Positions 19,188 to 28,595 are shown, counted from the stretch's first letter. The stretch is 64,000 nt of DNA from Aurantibrevibacter litoralis (GCF_034651555.1 NZ_JAYEEQ010000017.1:1-64000); one strand, 5' to 3'. Program-made: numbers and translations. The notes: generated by a model not told the origin, from the letters alone.

Positions 19188-19604
19188 TTAACCCCAAATA
19201 GGATCATCTTCATTGCTTCGAAAAGATCGACGCCAAGCCTTAAAAGACTTGCGGAAACTTTTAATTTCATTGCGCACCAAATTTAAATACTCCTTCTCTT
19301 TTACACCGTCTTTTTCTAAACCATTGCAGTAGGACAGAATATTACGAGTCATAATATAGATAAAGGAAGCGCTTTTAAGCCGCACGGAATGCGATTCACT
19401 CCACTCGGCTTGTACGATTTTCTGAGGAATCAAAATAGCATCGGTCAGTAAGGAGTCTGCAATACTATCTCTTAAACTGTTCGATTGATACAGTTTTAAG
19501 AGGTCTTTATTGTAGGTTACATAGGATACTAACTCCCGACTTATACGACACAAATCGAGTGCTTCCTTATAAATCGGAATCGTTTTTAGACTTTTATAGG
19601 GCAT
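19188..19604 (-). CDS. Hypothetical helical protein (four-helix-bundle-like)
   Basis: About 138 residues, all-helical and basic, with no signal peptide. The opening SLKTIPIYKEALDLCRISRE resembles four-helix-bundle proteins of the rRNA intervening-sequence type, though I cannot confirm membership. It ends RRSFRSNEDDPIWG. The ATG at 19604 with an AAGAAG-like ribosome site is preferred over a TTG five codons upstream. It stands alone, divergent from the Lrp regulator, so regulation by or with it is possible. Confidence 0.7.
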   Translation of the reverse strand: MPYKSLKTIPIYKEALDLCRISRELVSYVTYNKDLLKLYQSNSLRDSIADSLLTDAILIPQKIVQAEWSESHSVRLKSASFIYIMTRNILSYCNGLEKDGVKEKEYLNLVRNEIKSFRKSFKAWRRSFRSNEDDPIWG

Positions 19605-19721
19605 TTTCTTCTTTTGCAATGTTTACTATAAAATTACGTTCAAAAAAAATAAATTATCTTTATATTCGTTAGTAAAATAATGGTTTTACTTTTGATTATG
19701 AATTTTTAATGTAATATAGTT

Positions 19722-20177
19722 TTGGATATTAAGATTGATGATTTAAATTGGAAAATACTGAAATTCCTTCAAGAAAACGCAAGAGAATCCTTTGCCAATA
19801 TTGGAAGAAAAGTGGGACTTACACCTCCGGCTGTGGCCGAGCGCGTTAAAAAAATGGAAGATTTGGGAATTATAAGCGGCTATAAGACCTTAGTGTCTCA
19901 TGCCCTAACGGGATATCAACTGCGCGCCATTATAACCCTCAGAGCATTTATGGGCAAGCTAAAGCCCTTCTTAGATACGGTGGGAACTTTTGAGGAAGTG
20001 GTGCATTGTTATCGAATTACGGGAAATGAAAACATCATTATGCACGTGGTTCTCAAGGATCAGTTTCATTTAGAAAAATTTATAGACAAACTTATTCAAT
20101 ATGGTGAAACCCGTACGCATATTATTTTATCCGAGGTTGTGTCTAATGCGCCTATCAAAAAACGATTGCACGCATAA
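19722..20177 (+). CDS. Lrp/AsnC family transcriptional regulator
   Basis: A 151-residue regulator. The N-terminal winged helix-turn-helix begins IDDLNWKILKFLQENARESF and includes GRKVGLTPPAVAERVKKMED. A C-terminal ligand-binding RAM/ACT-like domain follows (about 70-145). Such proteins usually sense amino acids and control their metabolism as octamers. The start codon is TTG at 19722. The target is unknown. Confidence 0.93.
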   Translation: MDIKIDDLNWKILKFLQENARESFANIGRKVGLTPPAVAERVKKMEDLGIISGYKTLVSHALTGYQLRAIITLRAFMGKLKPFLDTVGTFEEVVHCYRITGNENIIMHVVLKDQFHLEKFIDKLIQYGETRTHIILSEVVSNAPIKKRLHA

Positions 20178-20409
20178 TTTGAAGTATTTTGAGTGTAAAA
20201 TCTAAAAGGCCTTTAAATTTATAGGTATTATGTAATTTTATAGCTATTTTTTGGCGAGATTTTTGATAATTTAGGTACGAGGAAACCCATAATTGCCCGA
20301 CTGGTACCGGTGCGTAGGTAGTGAAATGTTGTACAATAACGCTGCCGGTTACCCCAGATTCCGGACGGTGTAGAAATGCAAATTCCATTGGTTGTAAATA
20401 GAAGTGTAG

Positions 20410-21831
20410 ATGAAGAAATTTATATTATTTTTTTTGGTATTGGTACTGCATTTGCCGTTTCTTGTGGCGCAGACAAAAGTGTTAAAGAAGGGCACTATTC
20501 TAGACTCTTTACCGATAAGTAATGCCAATGATGAGAGCTATGCCTTGTATTTGCCCACCTATTTTGAAACTACAAAGGCATGGCCTGTTCTTTTTGCTTT
20601 TAACATGGAAGGCAAGGGAAAAATGGAACTGCGTATTTTTCAAGAAGCTGCCGAAAAACAGGGTTTTGTGCTTGCGGCATCCAATTCCCTAAGCGATACC
20701 TTGTCTCTTTCTGAAAATATATTAATTGCGAACCGAATGTTCAACGATGTTTTTGCATTGTTGCCCATACATAAGGGACGTGTGTACACAGGTGGGGTTA
20801 GAAGCGGGGCTAATTTTGCGGCCTTTGTTCCCTTATTTATCAAAGAAGTACATGGGGTTGTTTCTTGGGGCGGCACTATTAGTAATCCGGAGCTTTTAAG
20901 CTCCAAAAATCTGTATTTTTTTGTGGGACTTACAGATAAGCAGAGTTTTAAATATTCGGAAATGTTAGCTACTGAAGAACTCCTTAATCGATTAAAATTT
21001 CCGAACGCCCTCTTGGTGGCAGATGATCCTGGAGCTATAGCGCGAAAGGATTATATAGAAAGAGGCATGGTTTTTTTAACGCTTTCGGCCATGTCTAAAG
21101 GAGTCACGGACAGAGATGAAGAGTTTATAAGAAATGCCTATGAGCAAAGTGTAAACCTTATCAATTTAGCGATAGGCAACATTAAATTAATCGAAGCCGA
21201 GAAGCTTATGGAGAACACGATTAAGGTGTTCCGACCCTTAGTCGATACCGATTCTTTAAAAAAAGTGCAGCGCAACATAAAAAGGGAAAAGCTGTATAAA
21301 TCTCAGAAGCGCTATGCAGATAATTTACTGTTGAAAGAATTGTTAACCAAGCAAGATCTCACTTTTGCCTTAGAAGAAGACATCATTACATATAATTATA
21401 ATAATTTGGGATGGTGGAAATTTCAAATGGAGGAACTCGACACAAAGTACATCAAGAACGCAAAACTAGCCGATCAGCAACTGGGGCATCGGTTAACCGG
21501 GTTTGTCAATGCGCTTGTAGAAGATAATATCGATATACAGAAAGACGCAAAACAAATAGACGAGCAGGCTTTGGAATTTCTTTGGATGCTAAAAACGATT
21601 ATTGCACCTACGGATTATGGGTATTACAAAAAGATAATTTCGAATAGTGCCAAGAATGGAGATTATGGTACAGCCCTTTTTTATGTCGAAGAGCTTTTAA
21701 AAGCAGGGTATACCAACCGCCAAGAATTATATGATCTTGAACACACGGCACTTTTGCGGATAACACCTGAATTTAACACTCTTGTGTCTAAATACCTTAA
21801 AGAAGCGCGGTACCAATCTATTGAAGAATAA
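20410..21831 (+). CDS. Secreted alpha/beta-hydrolase-like protein, probable pseudo-enzyme
   Basis: A 473-residue exported protein with a clear signal peptide (FILFFLVLVLHLPFLVAQ). Residues about 30-230 look like the esterase/depolymerase alpha/beta fold (PVLFAFNMEGKG, VLAASNS, VVSWGGTI). The nucleophile-elbow position reads YTGGVRSGANFA where homologues have a GFSGGA-like motif, so the serine appears replaced by Arg or displaced. The C-terminal half is helical without recognised domains. Its 3' end overlaps the convergent DJ-1/PfpI gene by 14 bp. Function unknown. Confidence 0.75.
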   Translation: MKKFILFFLVLVLHLPFLVAQTKVLKKGTILDSLPISNANDESYALYLPTYFETTKAWPVLFAFNMEGKGKMELRIFQEAAEKQGFVLAASNSLSDTLSLSENILIANRMFNDVFALLPIHKGRVYTGGVRSGANFAAFVPLFIKEVHGVVSWGGTISNPELLSSKNLYFFVGLTDKQSFKYSEMLATEELLNRLKFPNALLVADDPGAIARKDYIERGMVFLTLSAMSKGVTDRDEEFIRNAYEQSVNLINLAIGNIKLIEAEKLMENTIKVFRPLVDTDSLKKVQRNIKREKLYKSQKRYADNLLLKELLTKQDLTFALEEDIITYNYNNLGWWKFQMEELDTKYIKNAKLADQQLGHRLTGFVNALVEDNIDIQKDAKQIDEQALEFLWMLKTIIAPTDYGYYKKIISNSAKNGDYGTALFYVEELLKAGYTNRQELYDLEHTALLRITPEFNTLVSKYLKEARYQSIEE

Positions 21832-22552
21832 GGTGTGGTACTTGGGTAAGATCCCAATCTATAACGAGTCCTTTCGCTAAGGAACGAGCTACTTCCTTAC
21901 CGTAAAGATATTCGCATAAATAAAGGGCAGCTTCAAAACTTTTTGCGCCACCGGCCGAAGTTATGTATTTACCATCGTGCACAAAAAGTACGCTATCCTT
22001 CACCTTCAAATGAGGAAACATGTCTTTGTAGGTCTCAATATCACTGGGAAATGTCGTTGAAATTACATCATCTAATAATCCCGCTTTGGCCAGTACAAAG
22101 GCGCCATCGCAATGAGAGGTTACGAATAAAGCATTTTTAGCTACTTCTTGCACAAAACGAAGCATAACTTCATCTTCTAAATCGGTATCTAAGTGATGTT
22201 CCGCACTGGGTACCACCAATATATCTATTTTTGGAAGGGTGTCTTTAGTATAATCAAAATCGGGAAGGATCCGAAGCCCTTCAAAAGTGGTGATCGCTTC
22301 CGATGTATTTGCTACGGTGAAGGTGTTCATTGCTTTAATTGACTTGCGGTACTGCGTGTGTTGAAAAATATCAAAGGGAGCCGTAAACTCCGTATTAAAT
22401 GTGCCATCCATAATCAGAAAACCTACATTATACCGCCCTTCTATGAGCGTGGGGTAGGCTTTTGGCGGCAAAGTGGTGGCATGGGTTTCTTTTTTAGGAT
22501 TACATGCCAAAAGCACGCAAATAAACAGGAAAAGTGAAAACCATTTTTTCAT
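21818..22552 (-). CDS. DJ-1/PfpI family lipoprotein
   Basis: About 244 residues. A lipoprotein signal (FLFICVLLACNP) is followed by a DJ-1/PfpI glutamine-amidotransferase-like domain. The reactive cysteine sits in the elbow VTSHCDGAFVLAKAGLL, and VGFLIMDG at the start of the fold is typical. It could be the sensor half of an AraC-type regulator family, but no DNA-binding domain is present here. The ATG at 22552 is chosen because it begins the signal peptide; a start further upstream gives no sensible leader. Confidence 0.85.
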   Translation of the reverse strand: MKKWFSLFLFICVLLACNPKKETHATTLPPKAYPTLIEGRYNVGFLIMDGTFNTEFTAPFDIFQHTQYRKSIKAMNTFTVANTSEAITTFEGLRILPDFDYTKDTLPKIDILVVPSAEHHLDTDLEDEVMLRFVQEVAKNALFVTSHCDGAFVLAKAGLLDDVISTTFPSDIETYKDMFPHLKVKDSVLFVHDGKYITSAGGAKSFEAALYLCEYLYGKEVARSLAKGLVIDWDLTQVPHLILQ

Positions 22553-22682
22553 TTGTTCAAATTTTGGTGTTTTGTAAAAGACAGACCCGCCTGACTGGCC
22601 GACAGGTGTCATTCGCTTTTAAAATCTCAGTTGGTATCAAGAATGCTTTTGGCTCATTTTATACAGACCGCTAATTACAACT

Positions 22683-23903
22683 TCATTTATCTAAGGATAT
22701 GAAATGCTTTGATCTTGTGTACTTCTTTAATCGTAAAAGTAGCAAAATCCCGATTATGGTAAGCAAAAATATGACATACCACGTAACTGTATAACCAAAG
22801 TTGGCTATAGATTGCATTCCCAAATTATGAGCAAAGACATGAGAAATAGAAAAGGCAATACTATAAAGTGCCATATATTCTCCCTGTTTCCCCATTTTAG
22901 CTCTTTCCATGGCGAAGGCATTAGAGAAGGGAAAAGCAATCATTTCACCCAAAGTCATACAAAGCATTCCAATGACAAGAACTCCGCTCCACGGAAAAAG
23001 GTTTAAGACCATAAAACTTAGTCCCACCAAAAGAAACCCTATAAGAACTTGAGTTAGTATAGGGCGACCCGTAGCTTCCATATAAGTAATTAGCGGCATT
23101 TCGAAAGCAAAAATCAGGAAACCATTCATGCCTAATAGAAGTCCAATATGCCATTCTGTAAGTTGGTATGCATCCTTATAGTATAGTGGTATGGTAGAAA
23201 AATATTGTACAAAGGCAAAACCAAACAAAATCATGGCACCGATAAACAACATATAAGGGCCATCGCGATAGGCCGATTTTGGATTTTCATTTTTGGAACT
23301 ATCCGTAACAATTGCCTTTTTGGGATTCAAAACAAAGAATAGCAGAAGTCCGGCTAAAATGCAGGTAGCACCATCGGTCCAGAATAGCCCGCTATAAGAC
23401 ATGGTACTCACTATAATGCCTCCCAAGGCAGGCCCAATAGAAAAACCCAGATTTATGGCAAGCCTTAAAAGCGTCACCGTTCGTGTTTTATTTTGTGGCT
23501 TACTATAGGCAATTAACGCAACGAAGGCGGCGGGCCTAAAGGCATCGGCAAAGACCAAGAGCACAAAAACGCCTGCACATACCTGCCAAAAATCGTGCAG
23601 GTATTGTAATAAAATAAAAAGAAAGCCACTGACCACCAAACTTATAAGCATCACCTTGTAATACCCAATTACATCTGTAAGCTTTCCCCCCACCCAAGTG
23701 CCCACCAAGGATCCTAATCCAAAAAAGGTCATAATAGTCCCCACATGAGCCAGCGTAAACCCTAAATCTTTAGTAAGATAAAGCGATAAAAAGGGAATCA
23801 CCATGGCTCCGGCTCTGTTGATAAGGGTAATCAGTGCCAACCACCAGACCTCTGCCGATAGCCCCGAAAAAGAATTGATATAGCCTAAATATAATTTTTT
23901 CAC
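22683..23903 (-). CDS. MFS transporter
   Basis: A 406-residue inner-membrane transporter with about 12 predicted helices and the MFS motif between helices 2 and 3 (GGKLTDVIGYYKVML). Its short loops and N-terminal ALITLINRAGAMVIPFLSLY resemble drug/H+ antiporter-type members. Substrate unknown. It begins with GTG at 23903. Next to the DJ-1-like gene on the same strand, 130 bp apart, so cotranscription is uncertain. Confidence 0.9.
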   Translation of the reverse strand: MKKLYLGYINSFSGLSAEVWWLALITLINRAGAMVIPFLSLYLTKDLGFTLAHVGTIMTFFGLGSLVGTWVGGKLTDVIGYYKVMLISLVVSGFLFILLQYLHDFWQVCAGVFVLLVFADAFRPAAFVALIAYSKPQNKTRTVTLLRLAINLGFSIGPALGGIIVSTMSYSGLFWTDGATCILAGLLLFFVLNPKKAIVTDSSKNENPKSAYRDGPYMLFIGAMILFGFAFVQYFSTIPLYYKDAYQLTEWHIGLLLGMNGFLIFAFEMPLITYMEATGRPILTQVLIGFLLVGLSFMVLNLFPWSGVLVIGMLCMTLGEMIAFPFSNAFAMERAKMGKQGEYMALYSIAFSISHVFAHNLGMQSIANFGYTVTWYVIFLLTIIGILLLLRLKKYTRSKHFISLDK

Positions 23904-24312
23904 TCAATTAAATTGTAAAGATATACCTGTATGTCCGGGTGTTCCTAATAAAAACACATGTAAATATCGGCTTTTATTATTACATAAATCCATGGCGTCA
24001 TTCACCTAACTTCTATGAAACTTTTAGCATCGCATTTATCTGGGAAATGGGAATGGCAATAAGCGCTTCTGCATACTTATGGGAGGAGTTAGGGCATGGA
24101 AAATTGAATTTAAGATACAGTTTTAGAGTAACAATACCATGGGGTTACGTTAGTTTTCAATAAATTGTTTTTGTGAGATTAAGAAGTTCAAAGCGAATTA
24201 AAAATAAGGTTTGTTGTATTTTTGAAGGAAAATAAACACCTATGAAAGTTCAAAGGGATAATTGTAAAAAATGAACCAAACCCGCAAAAATAAAGTCTGA
24301 TTAACGATCTAA
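23904..24312. other. Intergenic region without a supported gene
   Basis: AT-rich spacer between the MFS gene and the DUF1684 gene. A 74-codon frame at 23939-24163 ends HGKLNLRYSFRVTIPWGY and may be a decayed fragment, but nothing supports expression. A REP-like repeat occupies its right end. Confidence 0.4.
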
Positions 24313-24375
24313 ATTCTTGTGCTGAGTGCGGTTGAAGCATGACCGATTAAAAAAAATAAATAGAAACATATGAAA
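24313..24375 (+). repeat. REP-like upstream repeat, copy A
   Basis: 63 bp shared with 32023-32085 without gaps, with about ten differences. It contains GTGCTGAGTGCGGTTGAAGCAT (24319-24340) and then ACCGATT, an A-run and the start codon of the DUF1684 gene. The repeat therefore forms the whole proximal 5' leader of two unrelated genes. Confidence 0.75.
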
Positions 24376-25014
24376 TATCGCATACTACTTCTAATCCTTC
24401 TTTGTGTAGGATGTAGGGATAAAAAAAGATTTCACGATCAAACCAATGTGGCTGCAGAATGGACAGCTACGAATGCGTTACGAGAAATTTTAGAATTTCA
24501 GAAAAAATTAAATCTGGAATTTAAAGATCCGGAAAACTCCCCCTTACCGGATCGGTATAAAAAGGATTTTGAGGGATTGGACTTTTTCCCGCCGGACACT
24601 ACGTATAGGGTCTTGGCACGATTGCAAAGAACGCCCAACGCGTTACCTTTTTTTATGCCGAGTTCTACAGGTGGCCAGTCTGAGGAAACAGTGTATGGTA
24701 TTGTTCATTTTGAATTGAATGGTAAAATGCATCAATTGGAAGTGTATCAAAATCAAGAACTTATGAGTAAAGAAGGATATATGGATTACCTTTTTTTACC
24801 TTTTATGGATGCAACAAATGGTGTCGAAACCTATGCGGGAGGACGGTATTTAGATCTCAGAATACCTCAAGGCGATAGCTTAGTTATCGATTTTAACAAG
24901 GCCTATAATCCGTACTGTGCCTATAATAAAAAATATTCCTGCCCCATAGTGCCGGTGGTGAATACATTAAATACAGCTGTAAAAGCTGGTGTAAAAGCGT
25001 TTTTACCTGAATAA
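24370..25014 (+). CDS. DUF1684 domain lipoprotein
   Basis: A 214-residue exported lipoprotein (LLLILLCVGCRD). The DUF1684 domain is recognised by LFLPFMDATNGVETYAGGRY, the YLDLRIPQGDSLVIDFNKAY strand and NPYCAYNKKYSCPIVP. Function is unknown; the conserved Cys pair may bind metal. The start codon lies inside a REP-like repeat shared with the gene at 32080. It ends at a terminator shared with the convergent porin gene. Confidence 0.92.
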   Translation: MKYRILLLILLCVGCRDKKRFHDQTNVAAEWTATNALREILEFQKKLNLEFKDPENSPLPDRYKKDFEGLDFFPPDTTYRVLARLQRTPNALPFFMPSSTGGQSEETVYGIVHFELNGKMHQLEVYQNQELMSKEGYMDYLFLPFMDATNGVETYAGGRYLDLRIPQGDSLVIDFNKAYNPYCAYNKKYSCPIVPVVNTLNTAVKAGVKAFLPE

Positions 25015-25020
25015 AATTAA

Positions 25021-25048
25021 AAACCCGATTGTAAAAGATCGGGTTTTT
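25021..25048. terminator. Bidirectional intrinsic terminator
   Basis: Stem AAACCCGAT/ATCGGGTTT followed by T-rich sequence, lying between two convergent genes. Confidence 0.85.
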
Positions 25049-25075
25049 AACTTCAATAAAATAACCAATTAAAAG

Positions 25076-26200
25076 CTAGAATGAATATACGGCCGCTAAC
25101 ACAAAAGAGGCCAAGCTTTTCTTGAGATTCAAATCGCTATTTAAGAAAGCCTCATCAGAGGCACTATCTAGTCGCAACTCGGGAATAATAGTTAAATCTC
25201 CTATTTTGGCGTTTGCTGTAAGGGTAAGGGCAAAGACGTTGGAGTCTTCCAAACCTGTGCCAATAGCACCAAAATCGCCCGATTCTTCAAAATATTCACC
25301 CCGCAAACCAAGGGCAAACGTATCTGTAATACTGTATTGTGGATAAAGGGCTACCCCGTAAAAACCTAGGTCGTCGGTATCTTGATAGGTTGCATTGATG
25401 CCCAGAAAGAACGAATCGGAAAGGTCGAAACCACCGGTATAATCTATTTGGAATAAGGATTTGGTGTCTCCATCTTGAAGACTACCACCCACAAGAACCT
25501 CGTCAAAACCTTGTTTGCCCACAATAAGATTTAAAAACTGTCCGGAATACCCTAGTTGTGCACCAAAGGAAAGTTCGCCAAAAGGGTTTATGTCCGTAAA
25601 ATCGGTTGGGTTTAGCACGGCCACCATGGCAGACCAGTCATTGCCCAAATCAAAATCGGCCTTTATACCAGCATGAGAAAAGGGACCCCAGGAAAACATA
25701 TAGGAGGTGCTGTAATTAAAATTAGCCGCAGGGGAGATCACTTCGTACCCTAAAAAGGTATTGAAGTTACCAAAAGTTAAGCGGGTACTTTCGCTCACTT
25801 GCCAGTACACATATAATTGGTTTACAATGTTTGGAGAGCCAAATGGGGAACCAAACACTGCATCTTCGCCACGGGGCCCAAAAACTAAATCGGCCACAAA
25901 TCCTACTTTTTCACCTTCATAGCTGGCAATGAGGTTTACCATGCCGAGCGCAAATCCGGGGTCATTGGCAAAGGAGGTACCCGGTGCGGTGGGGCTCGCT
26001 ACAATATCGCCGTTTTCATCGGGGATAAATTTGTTGAGTCCGTTAAAATTGCTTCGGTAGTAGGCATCTACTGTGCCGCTAAAGGAAAATGCAGGTTTGG
26101 TATCTTCCTCTTCTTCTTGGGCAAACACACCCATAGAAATAAGCGCAATGGCTAAAAAAAGTATTTTTTTTCCGTAATTTGTATTGGTAATCGCTTTCAT
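25076..26200 (-). CDS. Outer-membrane beta-barrel porin
   Basis: A 374-residue protein with a signal peptide (ILFLAIALISMGVFAQ), an acidic linker and an even spread of amphipathic strands. It ends in a hydrophobic strand with terminal Phe (VLAAVYSF), the usual barrel-assembly signal. FSFSGTVDAYYRSNF opens the barrel. It lies downstream of amtB and a PII gene on the same strand and may admit small nitrogenous solutes across the outer membrane, an inference from context. Confidence 0.85.
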   Translation of the reverse strand: MKAITNTNYGKKILFLAIALISMGVFAQEEEEDTKPAFSFSGTVDAYYRSNFNGLNKFIPDENGDIVASPTAPGTSFANDPGFALGMVNLIASYEGEKVGFVADLVFGPRGEDAVFGSPFGSPNIVNQLYVYWQVSESTRLTFGNFNTFLGYEVISPAANFNYSTSYMFSWGPFSHAGIKADFDLGNDWSAMVAVLNPTDFTDINPFGELSFGAQLGYSGQFLNLIVGKQGFDEVLVGGSLQDGDTKSLFQIDYTGGFDLSDSFFLGINATYQDTDDLGFYGVALYPQYSITDTFALGLRGEYFEESGDFGAIGTGLEDSNVFALTLTANAKIGDLTIIPELRLDSASDEAFLNSDLNLKKSLASFVLAAVYSF

Positions 26201-26280
26201 ATATTCAAAATTTAGAGTTCCTAGTTCCTAGGATATTATTAATTTTTGAGATGTATCGTATATTGAAAAGGTTACTAACG

Positions 26281-26303
26281 GAGCGTTCTGCAAAACGCTC
26301 CGT
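26281..26303 (-). terminator. Hairpin between amtB and the porin gene
   Basis: Stem GGAGCGTT/AACGCTCC. On the minus strand it lacks a good T-tract, so it may only reduce read-through or stabilise the upstream mRNA; the T-tract lies on the plus side. Confidence 0.45.
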
Positions 26304-26321
26304 ATCTTTTTATACTAAATA

Positions 26322-27566
26322 TTAATGTTGATTCATTCTAAAATCGGAGTAGGCGTCCATACCGTGCTCATGAAGATCTAAGCCTTCTATTTCCTCCTCT
26401 TTAGATACCCGGATTCCTATGGTTTTCTTGAGGGTGTAGATGATAGCGAAAGCGGTTATGGAGCAGAAAGTGGCCGTTGCGCCAACACCGGCAAGTTGAA
26501 AAAGGAATTGCTCGCCACCCGCTTTAGCACCAAAAATGCCTACAGCTAGGGTACCCCAAATGCCGCAAATAAGGTGAACCGCAACAGCTCCTACAGGGTC
26601 GTCTAATTTTAATTTGTCTATGAGTGCCACGCCCAAAACCACAATAGCACCGGCCAATAGTCCTATGACAATACTTTCAAAAGGCGACATTAAATCGGCT
26701 CCTGCGGTGATGCCTACCAAACCACCAAGAATACCGTTTAAGAACATGGTAAGATCAAAATTCTTGTACAGTACACTAGACAGAATAAAAGCACCAATTC
26801 CTCCGGCGGCGGCGGCCAAAGATGTGGTTACAAGCACAAGTGAGGTGCCAGCCGGATCAGCGGATAACACCGAACCTCCGTTAAACCCAAACCAGCCTAA
26901 CCAAAGAATTAAAACTCCGGCTGCGGCCATAGGTATGTTATGACCCGGAATAGCATTGGTGGTGCCATTAAATTTGCCAATCCTAGGGCCTAGGAGGTAA
27001 ATAGCGATAATGGCTGCCCATCCGCCCACCGAATGCACCAAGGTAGAACCCGCAAAATCATAGAATCCGCTATCCTCTCCCCCAAGGGTAGATAGGAAGC
27101 CTCCGCCCCATTGCCAAGAACCTACAATAGGGTAAACTAATCCTACATAAACCATGGTAAATATCATAAAGGCTCCTAATTTAATGCGCTCTGCCACCGC
27201 TCCGGAAACAATGGTTGCTGCTGTGGCGGCAAACATCGCTTGAAACAAGAAGTCCGTCCAGTAGGTGTACCCTTCATTATAAGTTAAATCTAAAGCGCCT
27301 TCGGCATCTAAAGGAGCCTCCAGGCCAAATCCTGCAAACCCTAGAAATCCGTTAAAATCTCCGGGATACATTAAATTGAAACCTCCAACATAATAGAGGA
27401 GCACCCCAATACAAATGATAAAAACATTTTTAAATAAAATATTGATGGTATTTTTTTGCCGAGTTAGACCGATCTCTAAAAAGGAAAAGCCTAAATGCAT
27501 GAAGAATACGAGAGCCGTACATACCATCATCCATAAATTGTTTGCTGTAAATAATCCTGCGTCCAT
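26322..27566 (-). CDS. amtB: Ammonium transporter
   Basis: Inner-membrane trimeric Amt/Rh channel for ammonium. It has 414 residues and about 11 helices. FYDFAGSTLVHSVGGWAA carries the conserved Asp and first pore His, and AVHLICGIWGTLAVG the second pore His. LDLHEHGMDAY closes the cytoplasmic tail, which binds PII. It lies 31 bp downstream of the PII gene, the usual glnK-amtB pairing, and is probably induced under nitrogen limitation. Confidence 0.96.
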   Translation of the reverse strand: MDAGLFTANNLWMMVCTALVFFMHLGFSFLEIGLTRQKNTINILFKNVFIICIGVLLYYVGGFNLMYPGDFNGFLGFAGFGLEAPLDAEGALDLTYNEGYTYWTDFLFQAMFAATAATIVSGAVAERIKLGAFMIFTMVYVGLVYPIVGSWQWGGGFLSTLGGEDSGFYDFAGSTLVHSVGGWAAIIAIYLLGPRIGKFNGTTNAIPGHNIPMAAAGVLILWLGWFGFNGGSVLSADPAGTSLVLVTTSLAAAAGGIGAFILSSVLYKNFDLTMFLNGILGGLVGITAGADLMSPFESIVIGLLAGAIVVLGVALIDKLKLDDPVGAVAVHLICGIWGTLAVGIFGAKAGGEQFLFQLAGVGATATFCSITAFAIIYTLKKTIGIRVSKEEEIEGLDLHEHGMDAYSDFRMNQH

Positions 27567-27597
27567 AATGTAGTTTTTTGTGCGTTACTTATTTTTT

Positions 27598-27936
27598 TTA
27601 GTTGATACCTGCAATTCCGTTTTCTTTGGTTCGTATACGATACGCATCGATCATTTCAGAGATGAATACCTTGCCATCTCCCACATTGCCGGTATTGGCA
27701 GCATCTAAAATGGTGTTCACCGTACGCTCCAAAAAGTCATCGGATACAACGATTACAAGATATCTTCGTTGGATATCGGTAGTGCTGTAGGAAATGCCCC
27801 GGTATACATGACCTTCTTTTTCATTACCTACGCCGGTAACATCCCAGTAACTAAAAAAATTAACTTCAATTCGATGAAGTGCTTTTTTAACTTCATCAAA
27901 CTTTGATTTTCTAATGATTGCCTCGATTTTTTTCAT
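27598..27936 (-). CDS. glnK: PII-family nitrogen regulatory protein
   Basis: A 112-residue PII signalling trimer that senses ATP/ADP and 2-oxoglutarate and blocks AmtB. MKKIEAIIRKSKFDEVKKAL is the standard start. The T-loop contains EGHVYRGISYSTT, retaining the tyrosine that is uridylylated in proteobacterial PII. NVGDGKVFISEMIDAYRIRT is the C-terminal signature. No GlnD is in the window. A palindrome at 27981-28002 lies in its promoter region. GlnK versus GlnB is decided only by the amtB linkage. Confidence 0.95.
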   Translation of the reverse strand: MKKIEAIIRKSKFDEVKKALHRIEVNFFSYWDVTGVGNEKEGHVYRGISYSTTDIQRRYLVIVVSDDFLERTVNTILDAANTGNVGDGKVFISEMIDAYRIRTKENGIAGIN

Positions 27937-27980
27937 AATTGTTTTGATTTATGGCTGTAAATGTATGTTTTAAAATTAAT

Positions 27981-28002
27981 TACCCCATAAAAAATAGGGG
28001 TA
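27981..28002. promoter_or_regulatory. Palindrome upstream of glnK-amtB
   Basis: TACCCC, AT-rich spacer, GGGGTA: a perfect 6-bp inverted repeat 45 bp upstream of the PII start, near where a -33 box would lie relative to a TACATTTA -7-like element. Similar AGGGGT words occur between the GSII and GSIII genes. Operator role is inferred. Confidence 0.4.
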
Positions 28003-28226
28003 TAAGGTTAATTTTTATGTTTATAGTAAAATATACCATATAAATTTAAGGGTATAGCTAATAATTATTTTTAATATTGAAAATGTGATGATTTATTTAG
28101 AGGCATTTTACAATTCAATTGAATTTTTAGCATAGAAATGCCCCAGTACATCGAGTATTGTTAAAAAATAAGATATAAAGATTTAATTTGTGTAGTTTTT
28201 TTAAAAAAGGATGGAATTTGCTCTAA

Positions 28227-28595
28227 TTATAACAATTTAGAAAACCACAGGCCTAAACCAACAGCTAAAATTCCAAGTATGATACTGCCAAGGGTGTAGA
28301 ATATGGCGATTTGAAGATCCCCGGATTTGGAGAACAGATAATTCTCTAAAGCAAAAGCGGAAAAGGTGGTAAAACCACCACAAAATCCGGTAGCAAAAAG
28401 AACGTAGTGTGTTTCAGAAAGGATACGGTTTTGAAAAAGACCAAATAACAGCCCCAAAAGTAGGCAACCGAGAAGATTCACCAAGAGCGTTCCTAAGGGA
28501 TAGGGTGTGTATAATACGTTTAGCGCCTTTCCTATACTATAACGTAGGGCACTCCCTAAACCACCACCTAAAAAAATAAGTAAAACTAATTTCAT
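28227..28595 (-). CDS. crcB: Fluoride channel CrcB/Fluc
   Basis: A 122-residue, four-helix inner-membrane fluoride exporter working as an antiparallel dimer. Signatures are GGGLGSALRY, GTLLVNLLGC and GFCGGFTTFSAF (Na+ site and fluoride track). Only one crcB gene is present, so it would act as a homodimer. No fluoride riboswitch is evident upstream. Confidence 0.95.
   Translation of the reverse strand: MKLVLLIFLGGGLGSALRYSIGKALNVLYTPYPLGTLLVNLLGCLLLGLLFGLFQNRILSETHYVLFATGFCGGFTTFSAFALENYLFSKSGDLQIAIFYTLGSIILGILAVGLGLWFSKLL

Noticed and set aside
23939..24163. 74-codon plus-strand frame
   Set aside because: No ribosome site, no recognised domain and unusual composition at its start; at most a decayed fragment.
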